From an uncultured Coriobacteriaceae bacterium (GTDB taxonomy: Bacteria > Actinomycetota > Coriobacteriia > Coriobacteriales > Eggerthellaceae): DNA of 10,091 nucleotides. The DNA is taken from the NCBI GenBank assembly GCA_902796815.1, contig CADBQL010000242.1, forward strand, positions 1-10,091, in the 5' to 3' direction. This document shows, piece after piece, positions 1-5,530 of this stretch. The position numbers and the translations under genes are program-made. The notes beneath the pieces are model-generated. The model was not told the origin of the DNA. It saw only the letters and a program-made list of their open reading frames with translations, and searched no databases. Position 1 is the stretch's first letter. Every line of letters begins with the position of its first letter.

Positions 1-19
1 AAATCATTGTCGAATCGAG

Positions 20-50
20 ATTCCATGGGAGCCATTGTAGCACATGGAAT
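20..50. repeat. Inverted repeat, 8-bp arms
   Basis: ATTCCATG at 20-27 is the exact reverse complement of CATGGAAT at 43-50, with a 15-base loop. There is no U-run on either side, so this is not a convincing intrinsic terminator. It may be the 3' hairpin of a gene to the left of the window. No gene is supported in 1-279; the short frames there lack ribosome binding sites. Confidence 0.4.
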
Positions 51-168
51 GCGGCGATGAGCCTACGCCTGCATGGATGTGCGAGTTGCGCATCTGGGGT
101 GGTTTTGGCGCGGCGCTGCCAGGATATCAGCATGTGCGTGGGCTCGAGCCCGATTTCATGCTGCCGTC

Positions 169-193
169 CGTTGTTGTCGGGAGGGCAACAACG
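169..193. repeat. Inverted repeat, 8-bp arms with 9-base loop
   Basis: CGTTGTTG at 169-176 pairs exactly with CAACAACG at 186-193. No T-run follows on either strand. Its role is unknown. It lies upstream of the putative promoter of the PGPGW gene, so it could be the end of an upstream transcript or an operator. Confidence 0.35.
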
Positions 194-238
194 TGGTGTC
201 GAGCACTCATCGCTTCAAGCGTTTTTCGGCAAAATCTA

Positions 239-244
239 TATACT
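239..244 (+). promoter_or_regulatory. Candidate -10 element for the PGPGW gene
   Basis: TATACT lies 35 bases before the ATG at 280, in a locally AT-rich stretch. No good -35 hexamer sits at 16-18 bases upstream. This is a weak assignment based on the -10 match and its position. Confidence 0.3.
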
Positions 245-279
245 TGATGCTGAGATTAGCTTATAGATTGGAGCGCAGC

Positions 280-627
280 ATGCATTTGGATCAGAACATT
301 ATCGACGTCGCGCCGATTGCGTACTCGAGCAGCCGCGCCTCTTCTGCGGAAGGCAAAACTGCCAATCGAAATGGCTCCCGTGCCGGCTATAGCTCCCGTG
401 CTGGCAATATGAATAGCGAAGTGAACTATACATCCACGCGTTTTGTCCCTGTGGATGTCATGGTCAAGTCTTCTGCCTCGGTTGTTTCGGGTCTTGCCCA
501 AATTGGTCTTGGGGCCGGGCTTGTGCTCATAGGCATCCCAATGCTCATTCTTCCTGGTCCTGGCTTACTTTCCATCGGCGGTGGACTTGCGCTTGCTGCG
601 CATGGCGCGCGAAAGATTTTCGGTTAA
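280..627 (+). CDS. PGPGW-type small membrane protein
   Basis: This encodes a 115-aa protein. The ATG at 280 is preceded by GGAG at 270-273, six bases upstream. The frame stays open upstream to 73, but that part has no ribosome binding site and is low in protein-like character. Residues 1-70 are polar and Ser/Asn/Arg rich, presumably cytoplasmic and disordered. The last 45 or so residues form one or two hydrophobic segments around the motif LPGPGLLSIGGGLAL, followed by a short basic end (ARKIFG). The Pro-Gly-Pro-Gly turn between two membrane segments is the hallmark of the 'putative transmembrane protein PGPGW' family, where Trp usually follows; here it is Leu. The biochemical role of that family is not known. 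The gene appears to be monocistronic; the next gene starts 153 bases downstream. Confidence 0.75.
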   Translation: MHLDQNIIDVAPIAYSSSRASSAEGKTANRNGSRAGYSSRAGNMNSEVNYTSTRFVPVDVMVKSSASVVSGLAQIGLGAGLVLIGIPMLILPGPGLLSIGGGLALAAHGARKIFG

Positions 628-730
628 GGCTGCAACGGTCTTCTGCCTGTTTTGATTTGCGTTATGATATCGGGAATCAAAAATCGCATCCCCTTTGGCA
701 TTTCATATTGCATAATGCTGGCGACGTGCG

Positions 731-746
731 CATTTTGACCAAAATG
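731..746. promoter_or_regulatory. 16-bp palindrome, candidate operator
   Basis: CATTTTG-AC-CAAAATG is a perfect 7+7 dyad, 35 bases before the start of the small gene at 781. A -10-like CATAAT lies at 711-716, so the dyad would sit just downstream of a transcription start near 723, a usual place for a repressor site. No convincing -35 was found, and the role is inferred from symmetry and position only. Confidence 0.3.
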
Positions 747-780
747 ACAGTATGCGTTCACTTGAAAGGAGGTGAAGGGC

Positions 781-1041
781 ATGCCCAGAAAGAAAAGGGC
801 CTTCTCGAAAAGCGGTCCGGTGTGGCACCAATCTGCCGAAGAGGCGACACTTGCTCGGATGCCAAAGTACAATGCGCATGCGTGTGGAATAGGTGCACAC
901 GGCGATGCAAAATACAACCGCGCTCGTAACAAGGAGGCGTGGCGTAACGAATTGAGAAACGAAGACCCCCGCATGAGCGGGGGTCTTCCCGTATTTACCA
1001 ACACGAAATGTTTTGGCCGACTGCAAAGTTGGGAGCAATGA
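781..1041 (+). CDS. Small basic protein, unknown function
   Basis: I do not recognise this 86-aa protein. The start is well supported: AAAGGAGGTG at 765-774 is a near-perfect Shine-Dalgarno, with GGAGG eight bases before ATG 781. The N-terminus is very basic (MPRKKRAFSK), followed by a Trp/His-containing stretch and a segment with repeated Lys-Tyr-Asn units (MPKYNAHACG, then HGDAKYNRARNK). It has no signal peptide or membrane segment. The basic composition and single Cys hint at nucleic-acid binding, but nothing proves it. Oddly, a 12-bp hairpin (961-988) lies inside the frame at about codons 61-70. The last 25 residues could therefore be read-through of a terminator region, and the functional protein may be the first 60 or so residues. 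A palindrome at 731-746 may control it. Confidence 0.55.
   Translation: MPRKKRAFSKSGPVWHQSAEEATLARMPKYNAHACGIGAHGDAKYNRARNKEAWRNELRNEDPRMSGGLPVFTNTKCFGRLQSWEQ
961..988 (+). terminator. 12-bp GC-rich hairpin, terminator-like
   Basis: GAAGACCCCCGC (961-972) pairs perfectly with GCGGGGGTCTTC (977-988) across a four-base ATGA loop. On the plus strand it is followed by CCCGTATTT, a poor U-tract; on the minus strand by GTTTCTCAATT. It resembles an intrinsic terminator by stem and loop, but it lies inside the open frame of the 781-1041 gene. Termination is likely but inefficient, or needs a factor. Confidence 0.6.
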
Positions 1042-1140
1042 ACTTTCAGGTGCATTTTAAGGCATTTGAACTGGGATGATGCACGAAACCATCAACACGT
1101 TTTGGCCTATAACCCGGCTTATAACCCGCAGTAAGTCCCA

Positions 1141-1171
1141 TAAAAAGAAACAACCCCGCGATTGCGAGGTT
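1141..1171 (-). terminator. Intrinsic terminator of tRNA-Arg
   Basis: Read on the minus strand, AACCTCGC pairs with GCGGGGTT around an AATC loop (hairpin 1152-1171) and is followed by GTTTCTTTTT (1142-1151). It begins 11 bases after the CCA end of the tRNA, as expected for a single-gene tRNA transcript. Confidence 0.85.
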
Positions 1172-1182
1172 GGAATGTTCGC

Positions 1183-1259
1183 TGGCGCGCCCTGTAGGAT
1201 TCGAACCTACGACGCCCTGATTCGTAGTCAGGTCCTCTATCCAGCTGAGGTAAGGGCGC
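1183..1259 (-). tRNA. tRNA-Arg (anticodon ACG)
   Basis: This 77-base cloverleaf includes an encoded CCA. Read on the minus strand, the acceptor arms are GCGCCCT and AGGGCGC, followed by discriminator G and CCA. The D stem is CCTC/GAGG with loop AGCTGGATA. The anticodon stem is CCTGA/TCAGG with loop CTACGAA, giving anticodon ACG. The T arm is GTAGG/CCTAC with loop TTCGAAT. All stems pair fully. ACG is normally modified to ICG and reads the CGU, CGC and CGA arginine codons. It has its own upstream promoter and downstream terminator, so it is a single transcription unit. Confidence 0.97.
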
Positions 1260-1276
1260 GTTTGAAACAGCTTGTC

Positions 1277-1306
1277 TATTTAAGCACTCGGCAAGATGTC
1301 AGTCAA
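1277..1306 (-). promoter_or_regulatory. Promoter of tRNA-Arg
   Basis: On the minus strand there is a -35 TTGACT (plus 1301-1306) and a -10 TAAATA (plus 1277-1282), separated by 18 bases. The predicted start is near 1270, about ten bases before the mature 5' end at 1259. The -35 matches five of six consensus bases. Confidence 0.65.
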
Positions 1307-1367
1307 ATACCTTGAACCTGATGCCACAAAATTCACAAATAGATAGCTACGATAGGCGAAGCGATCG

Positions 1368-1483
1368 GGCGGACTCGTGCACGTCCGTCGATTTCACGCG
1401 CGGGAGGTGCTTGTTGCGGAAAATCGACGGAGGTGCACGAGCGTGTGCGGGGAATTGGCGCTTGTGCACGAATGCAGTCCGCC
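1368..1483. repeat. Nested inverted repeats in intergenic spacer
   Basis: CTCGTGCACG... at 1374-1394 and its reverse complement at 1421-1441 form a 21-base stem with a single mismatch around a 26-base loop. An outer pair, GGCGGACT (1368-1375) and AGTCCGCC (1476-1483), can close the structure, leaving an extra GTGCACGA copy near 1465-1471 between the arms. No coding frame accounts for it. It could be a structured RNA, a long 3' end of the symporter mRNA, or the remains of a small repeat element. I recognise no known RNA family. Confidence 0.55.
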
Positions 1484-1515
1484 GTCGACCTGTCGGCCAG
1501 CGCGAAGACTCACTT

Positions 1516-1551
1516 GCAGGCGTACGCAAGAATTCCATTGCGTACGCCTGC
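1516..1551 (-). terminator. 14-bp perfect hairpin after the symporter
   Basis: GCAGGCGTACGCAA (1516-1529) and TTGCGTACGCCTGC (1538-1551) are perfect complements with an eight-base loop. The hairpin lies 11 bases beyond the stop codon of the minus-strand symporter. No U-run follows, so it is either a factor-assisted terminator or an mRNA 3'-end stabiliser. The placement right after the gene supports a 3'-end function. Confidence 0.6.
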
Positions 1552-1562
1552 GGATATTCCTC

Positions 1563-3212
1563 TTACGAGCGCGTGCGCGTAGGCGGAATGGCAATTTCGT
1601 CGGCTGCGGCACCCTCGATGCCCTTGCCGTGCGTTTCTGCCGAAATTTCCTGGCCGGCAGTAGCAGCTTCGAATGCCAGGTCGCCAGCGCCCTTAGGCGA
1701 AGGCGGATTGATTTCGAATGCGACAGCAGGCGTGAACAAGCTTACGACGGGTACGACCACGATTGAGAGCAACATCGCCAATGCGCCAGCATTGATGGGA
1801 GAGGCGATCCACGGCGTGCCGAGAAAACCAGAGATCATGTTTCCTGTGGTCAGTCCGACGCCGATGATGAAGCTGGCCCAAACAGCTGCCTTCGATATCT
1901 TGCCCGAATATAATCCCCACAGGAACGGACCCAAGAACGCGCCGGCGAGCGCGCCCCACGAGATACCCATGAGCTGGGCGATGAACGGCAGCGAGCCCTG
2001 CACTTGGATGATGCCGATACCAGCAGAAAGCGCGATGAAGACGATCAGCAGCGCGCGCATCCAGGTGACCTGGCTCTTTTCGCTCATATCTTTGACGATA
2101 TTACCTTTAATCAGGTCGAGCGTAAGCGTAGATGATGATGTCAGGACCAGCGAGGAGAGCGTTGACATCGAAGCCGAAAGCACCATGACAACCAATACGC
2201 CGAGCAGGATGTCGGGGATGTTAGACACGAGAGCAGGCATGATGGAGTCGTAGATGATGGCGCCCGTCACCGGATTGTACTCGATGAACTGAGATGCAGC
2301 AGGGTTTTCGATGGCGAGGCGACCGAATCCGCCCAGGAAGTAGCTGCCACCGGCGATAACGAACGCGAACACGGTCGAAATGATGGCACCTTGCTTGACG
2401 GCGGGGCCACTCTTGATGGCGTAGAATTTCTGCACCATCTGGGGAAGACCCCACGTGCCGAGTGACGTGAGGACGACGACGCCGAGCAGGTTGAACAAGT
2501 CTGGCCCGAAGAAGCTCGTGTACGCACCCTGCATGGGCGTGCCCTCGGCCTGGATTTGCGACAGCGAAATGATGGCGTCGCTGAACCCGCCATAGCCGTT
2601 GAGAACGGCGATGATAACCGCGACGATGCCGACGAGCATGACGCAGCCCTGGATGAAATCGTTCATGACCGTGGCCATGTATCCGCCAAGGACGACGTAA
2701 ATGCAGGTCACAAGTGCCATGAATACGATGCAGTACTCGTACGGAACGCTGATGCCGAACGCGATGACGATGAGGCGCGAAAGCCCGTTGTAGACGCTTG
2801 CCGTGTAGGGGATGAGGAAAATGAAGATGATGGCCGCCGCGGCAATGCGCAGGGCCTGGGAGTTATAGCGTTTTCCAAAGAACTCCGGCATCGTCGTCGC
2901 TTTGAGGCGATGTGTCATTTCGCGGGCTCGTGGTCCGAGCACCCACCAGGCCAGAAGGGAGCCGAGCAGGGCGTTTCCAATACCCGCCCACGTGGCTGAT
3001 AGACCATAGCGGTATCCGAACTGACCTGCATATCCGACGAAGATGACAGCAGAAAAGTAGCTCGTACCGTAGGCGAATGCCGAAAGCCAAGGGCCGACAT
3101 TGCGACCGCCGAGCACGAAACCATCAACGCTCGACGTGGAGCGTCTCGCGTACACGCCAACGCCGATCGCGATGGCGACGAACAATACCAGTATGAATAT
3201 TTTCCAAATCAT
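1563..3212 (-). CDS. Sodium:solute symporter (SSS family)
   Basis: This is a 549-aa multi-spanning membrane protein that imports a small solute driven by the Na+ gradient (SSS family, TC 2.A.21, PutP/PanF-like). The N-terminus has a membrane helix (residues about 4-22), then GFVLGGRNVGPW, which resembles the family's opening motif. Later come the conserved segment GGYMATVMNDFIQG and the Ser/Thr-rich helix SASMSTLSSLVLTSSS, where family members place Na2-site hydroxyls. About 13 hydrophobic segments are visible. The last 55 or so residues are hydrophilic and cytoplasmic. The ATG at 3212 has AAGGA seven bases upstream; an in-frame GTG at 3227 lies on the far side of that site and is less likely. 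Family members carry proline, pantothenate, sugars or other solutes, and the sequence does not tell me which. The gene stands alone, ending at a perfect hairpin (1516-1551). Confidence 0.9.
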   Translation of the reverse strand: MIWKIFILVLFVAIAIGVGVYARRSTSSVDGFVLGGRNVGPWLSAFAYGTSYFSAVIFVGYAGQFGYRYGLSATWAGIGNALLGSLLAWWVLGPRAREMTHRLKATTMPEFFGKRYNSQALRIAAAAIIFIFLIPYTASVYNGLSRLIVIAFGISVPYEYCIVFMALVTCIYVVLGGYMATVMNDFIQGCVMLVGIVAVIIAVLNGYGGFSDAIISLSQIQAEGTPMQGAYTSFFGPDLFNLLGVVVLTSLGTWGLPQMVQKFYAIKSGPAVKQGAIISTVFAFVIAGGSYFLGGFGRLAIENPAASQFIEYNPVTGAIIYDSIMPALVSNIPDILLGVLVVMVLSASMSTLSSLVLTSSSTLTLDLIKGNIVKDMSEKSQVTWMRALLIVFIALSAGIGIIQVQGSLPFIAQLMGISWGALAGAFLGPFLWGLYSGKISKAAVWASFIIGVGLTTGNMISGFLGTPWIASPINAGALAMLLSIVVVPVVSLFTPAVAFEINPPSPKGAGDLAFEAATAGQEISAETHGKGIEGAAADEIAIPPTRTRS

Positions 3213-3718
3213 TCGACAATCCTTCACTTGTTGGGGTTTCCGAAATTACTCATGAGAGCCATATGGTGGCATGCGCCTGTTCACGGAGAGGGCCGAGCGA
3301 ACGCGGCACGCAAAGCACCCTGCATGAACTCAGGTGTGGAATTGCACACGACTCTTTTGCGGATTCAGATGGAAAGCACTCGCGTTCAGGCACTAAAAAA
3401 GCACCCGGCAAAAGATCCGTGTGCTAGCAATATCGAAAATAATAGATAGCGGTATACGCGTCGTTTCGTCGAGACATCGGATTCTGCGCCAGCAAACCAG
3501 CGGCTGCGTTCATACACTGCATAGCGAAAACCGCGCTCATTACGGCGCGCCCGCTCGACTGCGTGCTATGTTCGAACGACAATTGCATGTGGCACACTTT
3601 AGCACACCAGGACAGATGCGCAATACCTGTTTTTTAAAAGTTAACGCAGGCGCGATTCTGACCATTGATACCCACGGCCAGCCAGCAACTGAGCTGCGTT
3701 CCTTGCATTCAACCCGCG
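3213..3718. other. 500-base intergenic region
   Basis: This spacer lies between the divergent symporter and HAD-IB gene. No frame here has a ribosome binding site with protein-like content; the 100-codon frame from 3421 is rich in scattered His/Arg/Ser and looks non-coding. It holds a minus-strand terminator (3395-3425), a small dyad GTGTG-GAATTG-CACAC (3334-3349), and a T-run on the plus strand near 3630-3635 after a weak CAGG/CCTG stem. The symporter promoter must lie here, but I cannot place it. Confidence 0.6.
3395..3425 (-). terminator. Orphan intrinsic terminator in symporter leader
   Basis: Read on the minus strand, AGCACACGG and CCGGGTGCT pair with one mismatch around ATCTTTTG, and six T's follow at once (plus-strand A-run 3395-3400). 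It is a classic intrinsic terminator, yet no minus-strand gene lies between it and the divergent HAD gene. It sits about 180 bases before the symporter start, so it may end a small RNA or act as an attenuator in a long symporter leader. Confidence 0.7.
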
Positions 3719-3724
3719 TATAAT
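3719..3724 (+). promoter_or_regulatory. Consensus -10 of the HAD-IB gene
   Basis: TATAAT lies 45 bases before the ATG at 3769. At 16-18 bases upstream only GCGTTC-like sequence is found, so the -35 is poor and the promoter may need an activator. The last three bases of the hexamer and the predicted start fall within the 31-bp palindrome at 3722-3752, which is placed as an operator would be. Confidence 0.5.
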
Positions 3725-3752
3725 GAGCATTGCCCCAGGGGCATAACTCATT
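3722..3752. repeat. 31-bp palindrome, single copy
   Basis: The left arm AATGAGC and right arm ACTCATT flank the core GCCCCAGGGGC, with three-base spacers on each side. It has the same length and layout as the repeats in the two arrays at 7283-7420 and 8131-8231, with A rather than T at the centre. It overlaps the -10 of the HAD-IB promoter. It is either a regulator site or a REP-like element. Confidence 0.8.
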
Positions 3753-3768
3753 CGGAATGGAGTGGGCG

Positions 3769-4332
3769 ATGGATGTTTACGATTTTGACGGAACGCTGTA
3801 TTGCGGTGATTCAACGGTGGATTTCGTGCGCCATTGCTTGAAGCGCTATCCGCGAATCATGCGTACGCTTCCGCGCACGGGTGTTGCTGCCCTCGCGTGC
3901 CTTGGGATGCATATCATTGAAAAAACGCAGTTCAAAGCTGCGCTTTATCGCTTTTTGCCGTTGATTCCTGACGTAGGGTACGAGGTCGCTTGTTTTTGGA
4001 AAACACACGAGAGCAAAATCGGCGGGCCGTGCGAGCCTAAGCCGGGTGATCTTGTTATCTCCGCTTCTCCCGAATTCCTTTTGCACGACGTATGCGAGAA
4101 GCGGGGGCTTGTGCTCATGGGGTCGCAGGTCGATCCCCATACCGGTCAGGTTCTTGGCCCAAATTGTTCGGGGGGACAGAAAATTGCTCGCTTGCAGCAA
4201 CGCTATCCCAATGCGCACGTGAAGCGGTTTTATAGCGATTCGCATGATGACGATCCGCTTGCAGCCTATGCTGATGAGGCATTCATGGTCAACACACGAA
4301 TCCAGACGCTAGAGCCTTGGCCGATATCGTAA
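3769..4332 (+). CDS. HAD-IB family phosphatase
   Basis: This is a 187-aa cytoplasmic phosphatase of the haloacid dehalogenase superfamily, subfamily IB (phosphoserine-phosphatase-like). Motif I is DFDGTL with nucleophile Asp5 and Asp7. Motif II is LVISASP (Ser98/Ser100). Motif III is Lys138 in GGQKIARL. Motif IV is YSDSHDDDP (Asp157, Asp161/162), which binds Mg2+. An alpha-helical cap lies between motifs I and II, as is usual for class C1 caps. ATG 3769 has GGAG six bases upstream; ATG 3757 is in frame but lies on the other side of that site. The substrate is unknown. Relatives act on phosphoserine and other phosphomonoesters. The gene is monocistronic and convergent with the Rrf2 gene. Confidence 0.88.
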   Translation: MDVYDFDGTLYCGDSTVDFVRHCLKRYPRIMRTLPRTGVAALACLGMHIIEKTQFKAALYRFLPLIPDVGYEVACFWKTHESKIGGPCEPKPGDLVISASPEFLLHDVCEKRGLVLMGSQVDPHTGQVLGPNCSGGQKIARLQQRYPNAHVKRFYSDSHDDDPLAAYADEAFMVNTRIQTLEPWPIS

Positions 4333-4354
4333 TCGCGCGTATCAAGAAAATGAG

Positions 4355-4385
4355 AACACAAAACCAAGCGCTATAATGCGCTTGG
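4355..4385 (-). terminator. Terminator of the Rrf2 gene
   Basis: CCAAGCGC (4364-4371) and GCGCTTGG (4378-4385) form a perfect 8-bp stem with a six-base loop. On the minus strand it is followed by TTTTGTGTT. It lies 23 bases beyond the Rrf2 stop codon. There is no T-run on the plus strand, so it serves the minus strand mainly; the plus-strand HAD gene (end 4332) may use it only weakly. Confidence 0.85.
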
Positions 4386-4408
4386 CCAAGAACTCTGCTC
4401 TGCGCTTG

Positions 4409-4885
4409 CTATTTTGCCTTTGTGCGCAGGCGCGCAGCTTCCTTCTCGAATGCGTCTGCCATGAGGTCATTGGCGTTCGTGCCGTTTTGGTACGAGTCAA
4501 TGAGGTCTTGGATCGAAATGGAATCCAAGAAGCAGTCAAGGCTGCTCATGATGGCGCTATGAACCTTCATGATAGCAATTGTCTGATCGTTCGCACGCTT
4601 AGGCTTTTTGAGATCCTGGCGCGAATGCTTCAAATCGCTATCGAACGCATTCATGATCATGGAGATGCTTATGTCCTGGGGTTTCTTCGCGAGGACATAA
4701 CCGCCATTCTTCCCTGGACGGGCTTTGTTAAGGCCCGCGTTGCGGAGCCGAAGCGCTAGTTGAATCAGGTAATCGCGCGGCACGGACATCTTTTCGGAAA
4801 TTTCCCTCGAAGAGCATGTCCCGCCGTTGATAGCCAGATACACTATCGCACGAGCTCCATAATCGACCGATGCTTTCAGTTTCAT
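4409..4885 (-). CDS. Rrf2 family transcriptional regulator
   Basis: This is a 158-aa DNA-binding regulator. The opening MKLKASVDYGARAIVYLA is the usual Rrf2 start. The winged helix-turn-helix covers about residues 24-52 (SSREISEKMSVPRDYLIQLA), and the wing RPGKNGGYVLAK covers about 56-67, including the conserved Gly-Gly-Tyr. Known Fe-S members (IscR, NsrR, RsrR types) carry three Cys near residues 90-110. Here the only cysteines are Cys24 and Cys118, so a [2Fe-2S] or [4Fe-4S] sensor of that kind is unlikely. The ATG has GGAGGAG five bases upstream. It is transcribed away from the lysine-riboswitch transporter, and the 320-base space between could hold its targets. The ligand and regulon are unknown. 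Confidence 0.9.
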   Translation of the reverse strand: MKLKASVDYGARAIVYLAINGGTCSSREISEKMSVPRDYLIQLALRLRNAGLNKARPGKNGGYVLAKKPQDISISMIMNAFDSDLKHSRQDLKKPKRANDQTIAIMKVHSAIMSSLDCFLDSISIQDLIDSYQNGTNANDLMADAFEKEAARLRTKAK

Positions 4886-4922
4886 AATTCTCCTCCCAAT
4901 TTGCCTAGCTCTGCATCAGGCC

Positions 4923-4950
4923 GTCATATTGCCATGTATTCCCGCCGCAA
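4923..4950 (-). promoter_or_regulatory. Candidate promoter of the Rrf2 gene
   Basis: On the minus strand there is a -35 TTGCGG (plus 4945-4950) and a -10 TATGAC (plus 4923-4928), spaced 16 bases. The start would be about 30 bases before the ATG. A dyad GCCGC-AAGGT-GCGGC (4944-4958) overlaps the -35 and might be an operator for autoregulation; this is inference. Confidence 0.35.
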
Positions 4951-5031
4951 GGTGCGGCGATCAAGAGCTGTTGCGCCTCGTGAAACGGTGCAACAATGAC
5001 GAAAAAATGACAAAGTTGGCAATTCCCGCGT

Positions 5032-5061
5032 TTAGTATTTTCTCAATATGTTGGGTATAAT
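5032..5061 (+). promoter_or_regulatory. Possible upstream plus-strand promoter
   Basis: TATAAT at 5056-5061 has TTAGTA (5032-5037) 18 bases upstream. The -10 is perfect and the -35 weak. If used, it would give a long transcript entering the lysine riboswitch. The promoter at 5208-5237 is a better candidate. Confidence 0.3.
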
Positions 5062-5207
5062 TGCAAGCATAATCAAAAAAACAAATTCAAATCACATTAC
5101 AATTTGCTAAAACCGTTAGAGAAACTCTTAGTCGTGGGCCAATCGGCCAGCCGGCGCACATCTTGCAACTTTTTTGGATGAGCTTGCGGCGGGAAATTGC
5201 AATTTGC

Positions 5208-5237
5208 TTGCCACCTGCGTAGATGCTGCACTATAAT
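5208..5237 (+). promoter_or_regulatory. Promoter of the lysine-riboswitch transporter
   Basis: The -35 TTGCCA (5208-5213) and a perfect -10 TATAAT (5232-5237) are separated by 18 bases. The start is expected near 5244, about 15 bases before the first helix of the riboswitch. This is the strongest sigma-70-type promoter in the window. Confidence 0.75.
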
Positions 5238-5257
5238 CCGAATGTTTGAAAAGCAGG

Positions 5258-5441
5258 CATGATAGAGGCGCGGTATCCAATAGTAGTCACCGCAGGAGCT
5301 TGTGCCCAGAGCTCCGAGCGCTCGGAAAAGCGCGGGGCGAAAGGGGATGCCGCCGAAGAGCGCCGTTGGTTTCCGTCGCGGCGTATCTGGGGTGTAGGAC
5401 AATATCCTACGCACTGCCGCTCGAAAAGTGGAGAGCTATCA
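5258..5441 (+). promoter_or_regulatory. Lysine riboswitch (L box)
   Basis: The 5' helix strand GATAG (5261-5265) pairs with CTATC (5436-5440) to make P1. The conserved elements appear in the right order: AGAGGCGCG at 5264-5272, AGTAGTC at 5281-5287, the core GCGAAAGGGG then ATGCCGCCGAAG (5337-5358), a P4 hairpin GTAGGA/TCCTAC (5394-5410), and a P5 stem CCGCT/AGTGG just before GAGAGCTATC. This closely follows the L-box consensus known from lysC leaders. L boxes bind lysine and turn off lysine biosynthesis or transport genes when lysine is abundant. Here the riboswitch precedes only a transporter, so it should repress lysine uptake. Confidence 0.93.
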
Positions 5442-5478
5442 GGGCCCATGCGTCTGTGCGGATCGTCCGAGCAGTTCA

Positions 5479-5513
5479 GCAGGCCGTGACAGTACGTGGC
5501 CTGCAAGGACTGT
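5479..5513 (+). promoter_or_regulatory. Putative riboswitch expression platform
   Basis: GCAGGCC (5479-5485) and GGCCTGC (5498-5504) form a 7-bp hairpin. The overlapping pair ACAGT (5489-5493) and ACTGT (5509-5513) would form a different, mutually exclusive stem reaching to within two bases of the Shine-Dalgarno AGGAGGAGG (5515-5523). There is no U-run, so control is more likely at translation start than by intrinsic termination. The switching scheme is inference. Confidence 0.4.
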
Positions 5514-5530
5514 TAGGAGGAGGAAACGCA

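Noticed and set aside
1183..1259. tRNA-Arg as an integration site
   Set aside because: No integrase, no repeat of the tRNA 3' end and no phage-like genes are found in the window.
1312..2253. 313-codon plus-strand frame opposite the symporter
   Set aside because: It is the antisense shadow of a clear SSS-family gene. It lacks a ribosome binding site and has no domain-like sequence.
3334..3349. GTGTG-GAATTG-CACAC dyad as an operator
   Set aside because: It is short, with 5-bp arms, and no promoter can be placed next to it. It is kept only as a remark in the intergenic entry.
3421..3723. 100-codon plus-strand frame before the HAD-IB gene
   Set aside because: It has no Shine-Dalgarno, no coherent hydrophobic or domain pattern, and runs across the promoter and terminator signals.
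4372..4377. TATAAT as a promoter -10
   Set aside because: It is the loop of the Rrf2 terminator hairpin. There is no -35 and no gene that it would serve on the plus strand.
5246..5530. N-terminal extension of the NhaC transporter by 95 codons
   Set aside because: This part is the lysine riboswitch and its platform. ATG 5531 has a strong Shine-Dalgarno and begins the first membrane helix.
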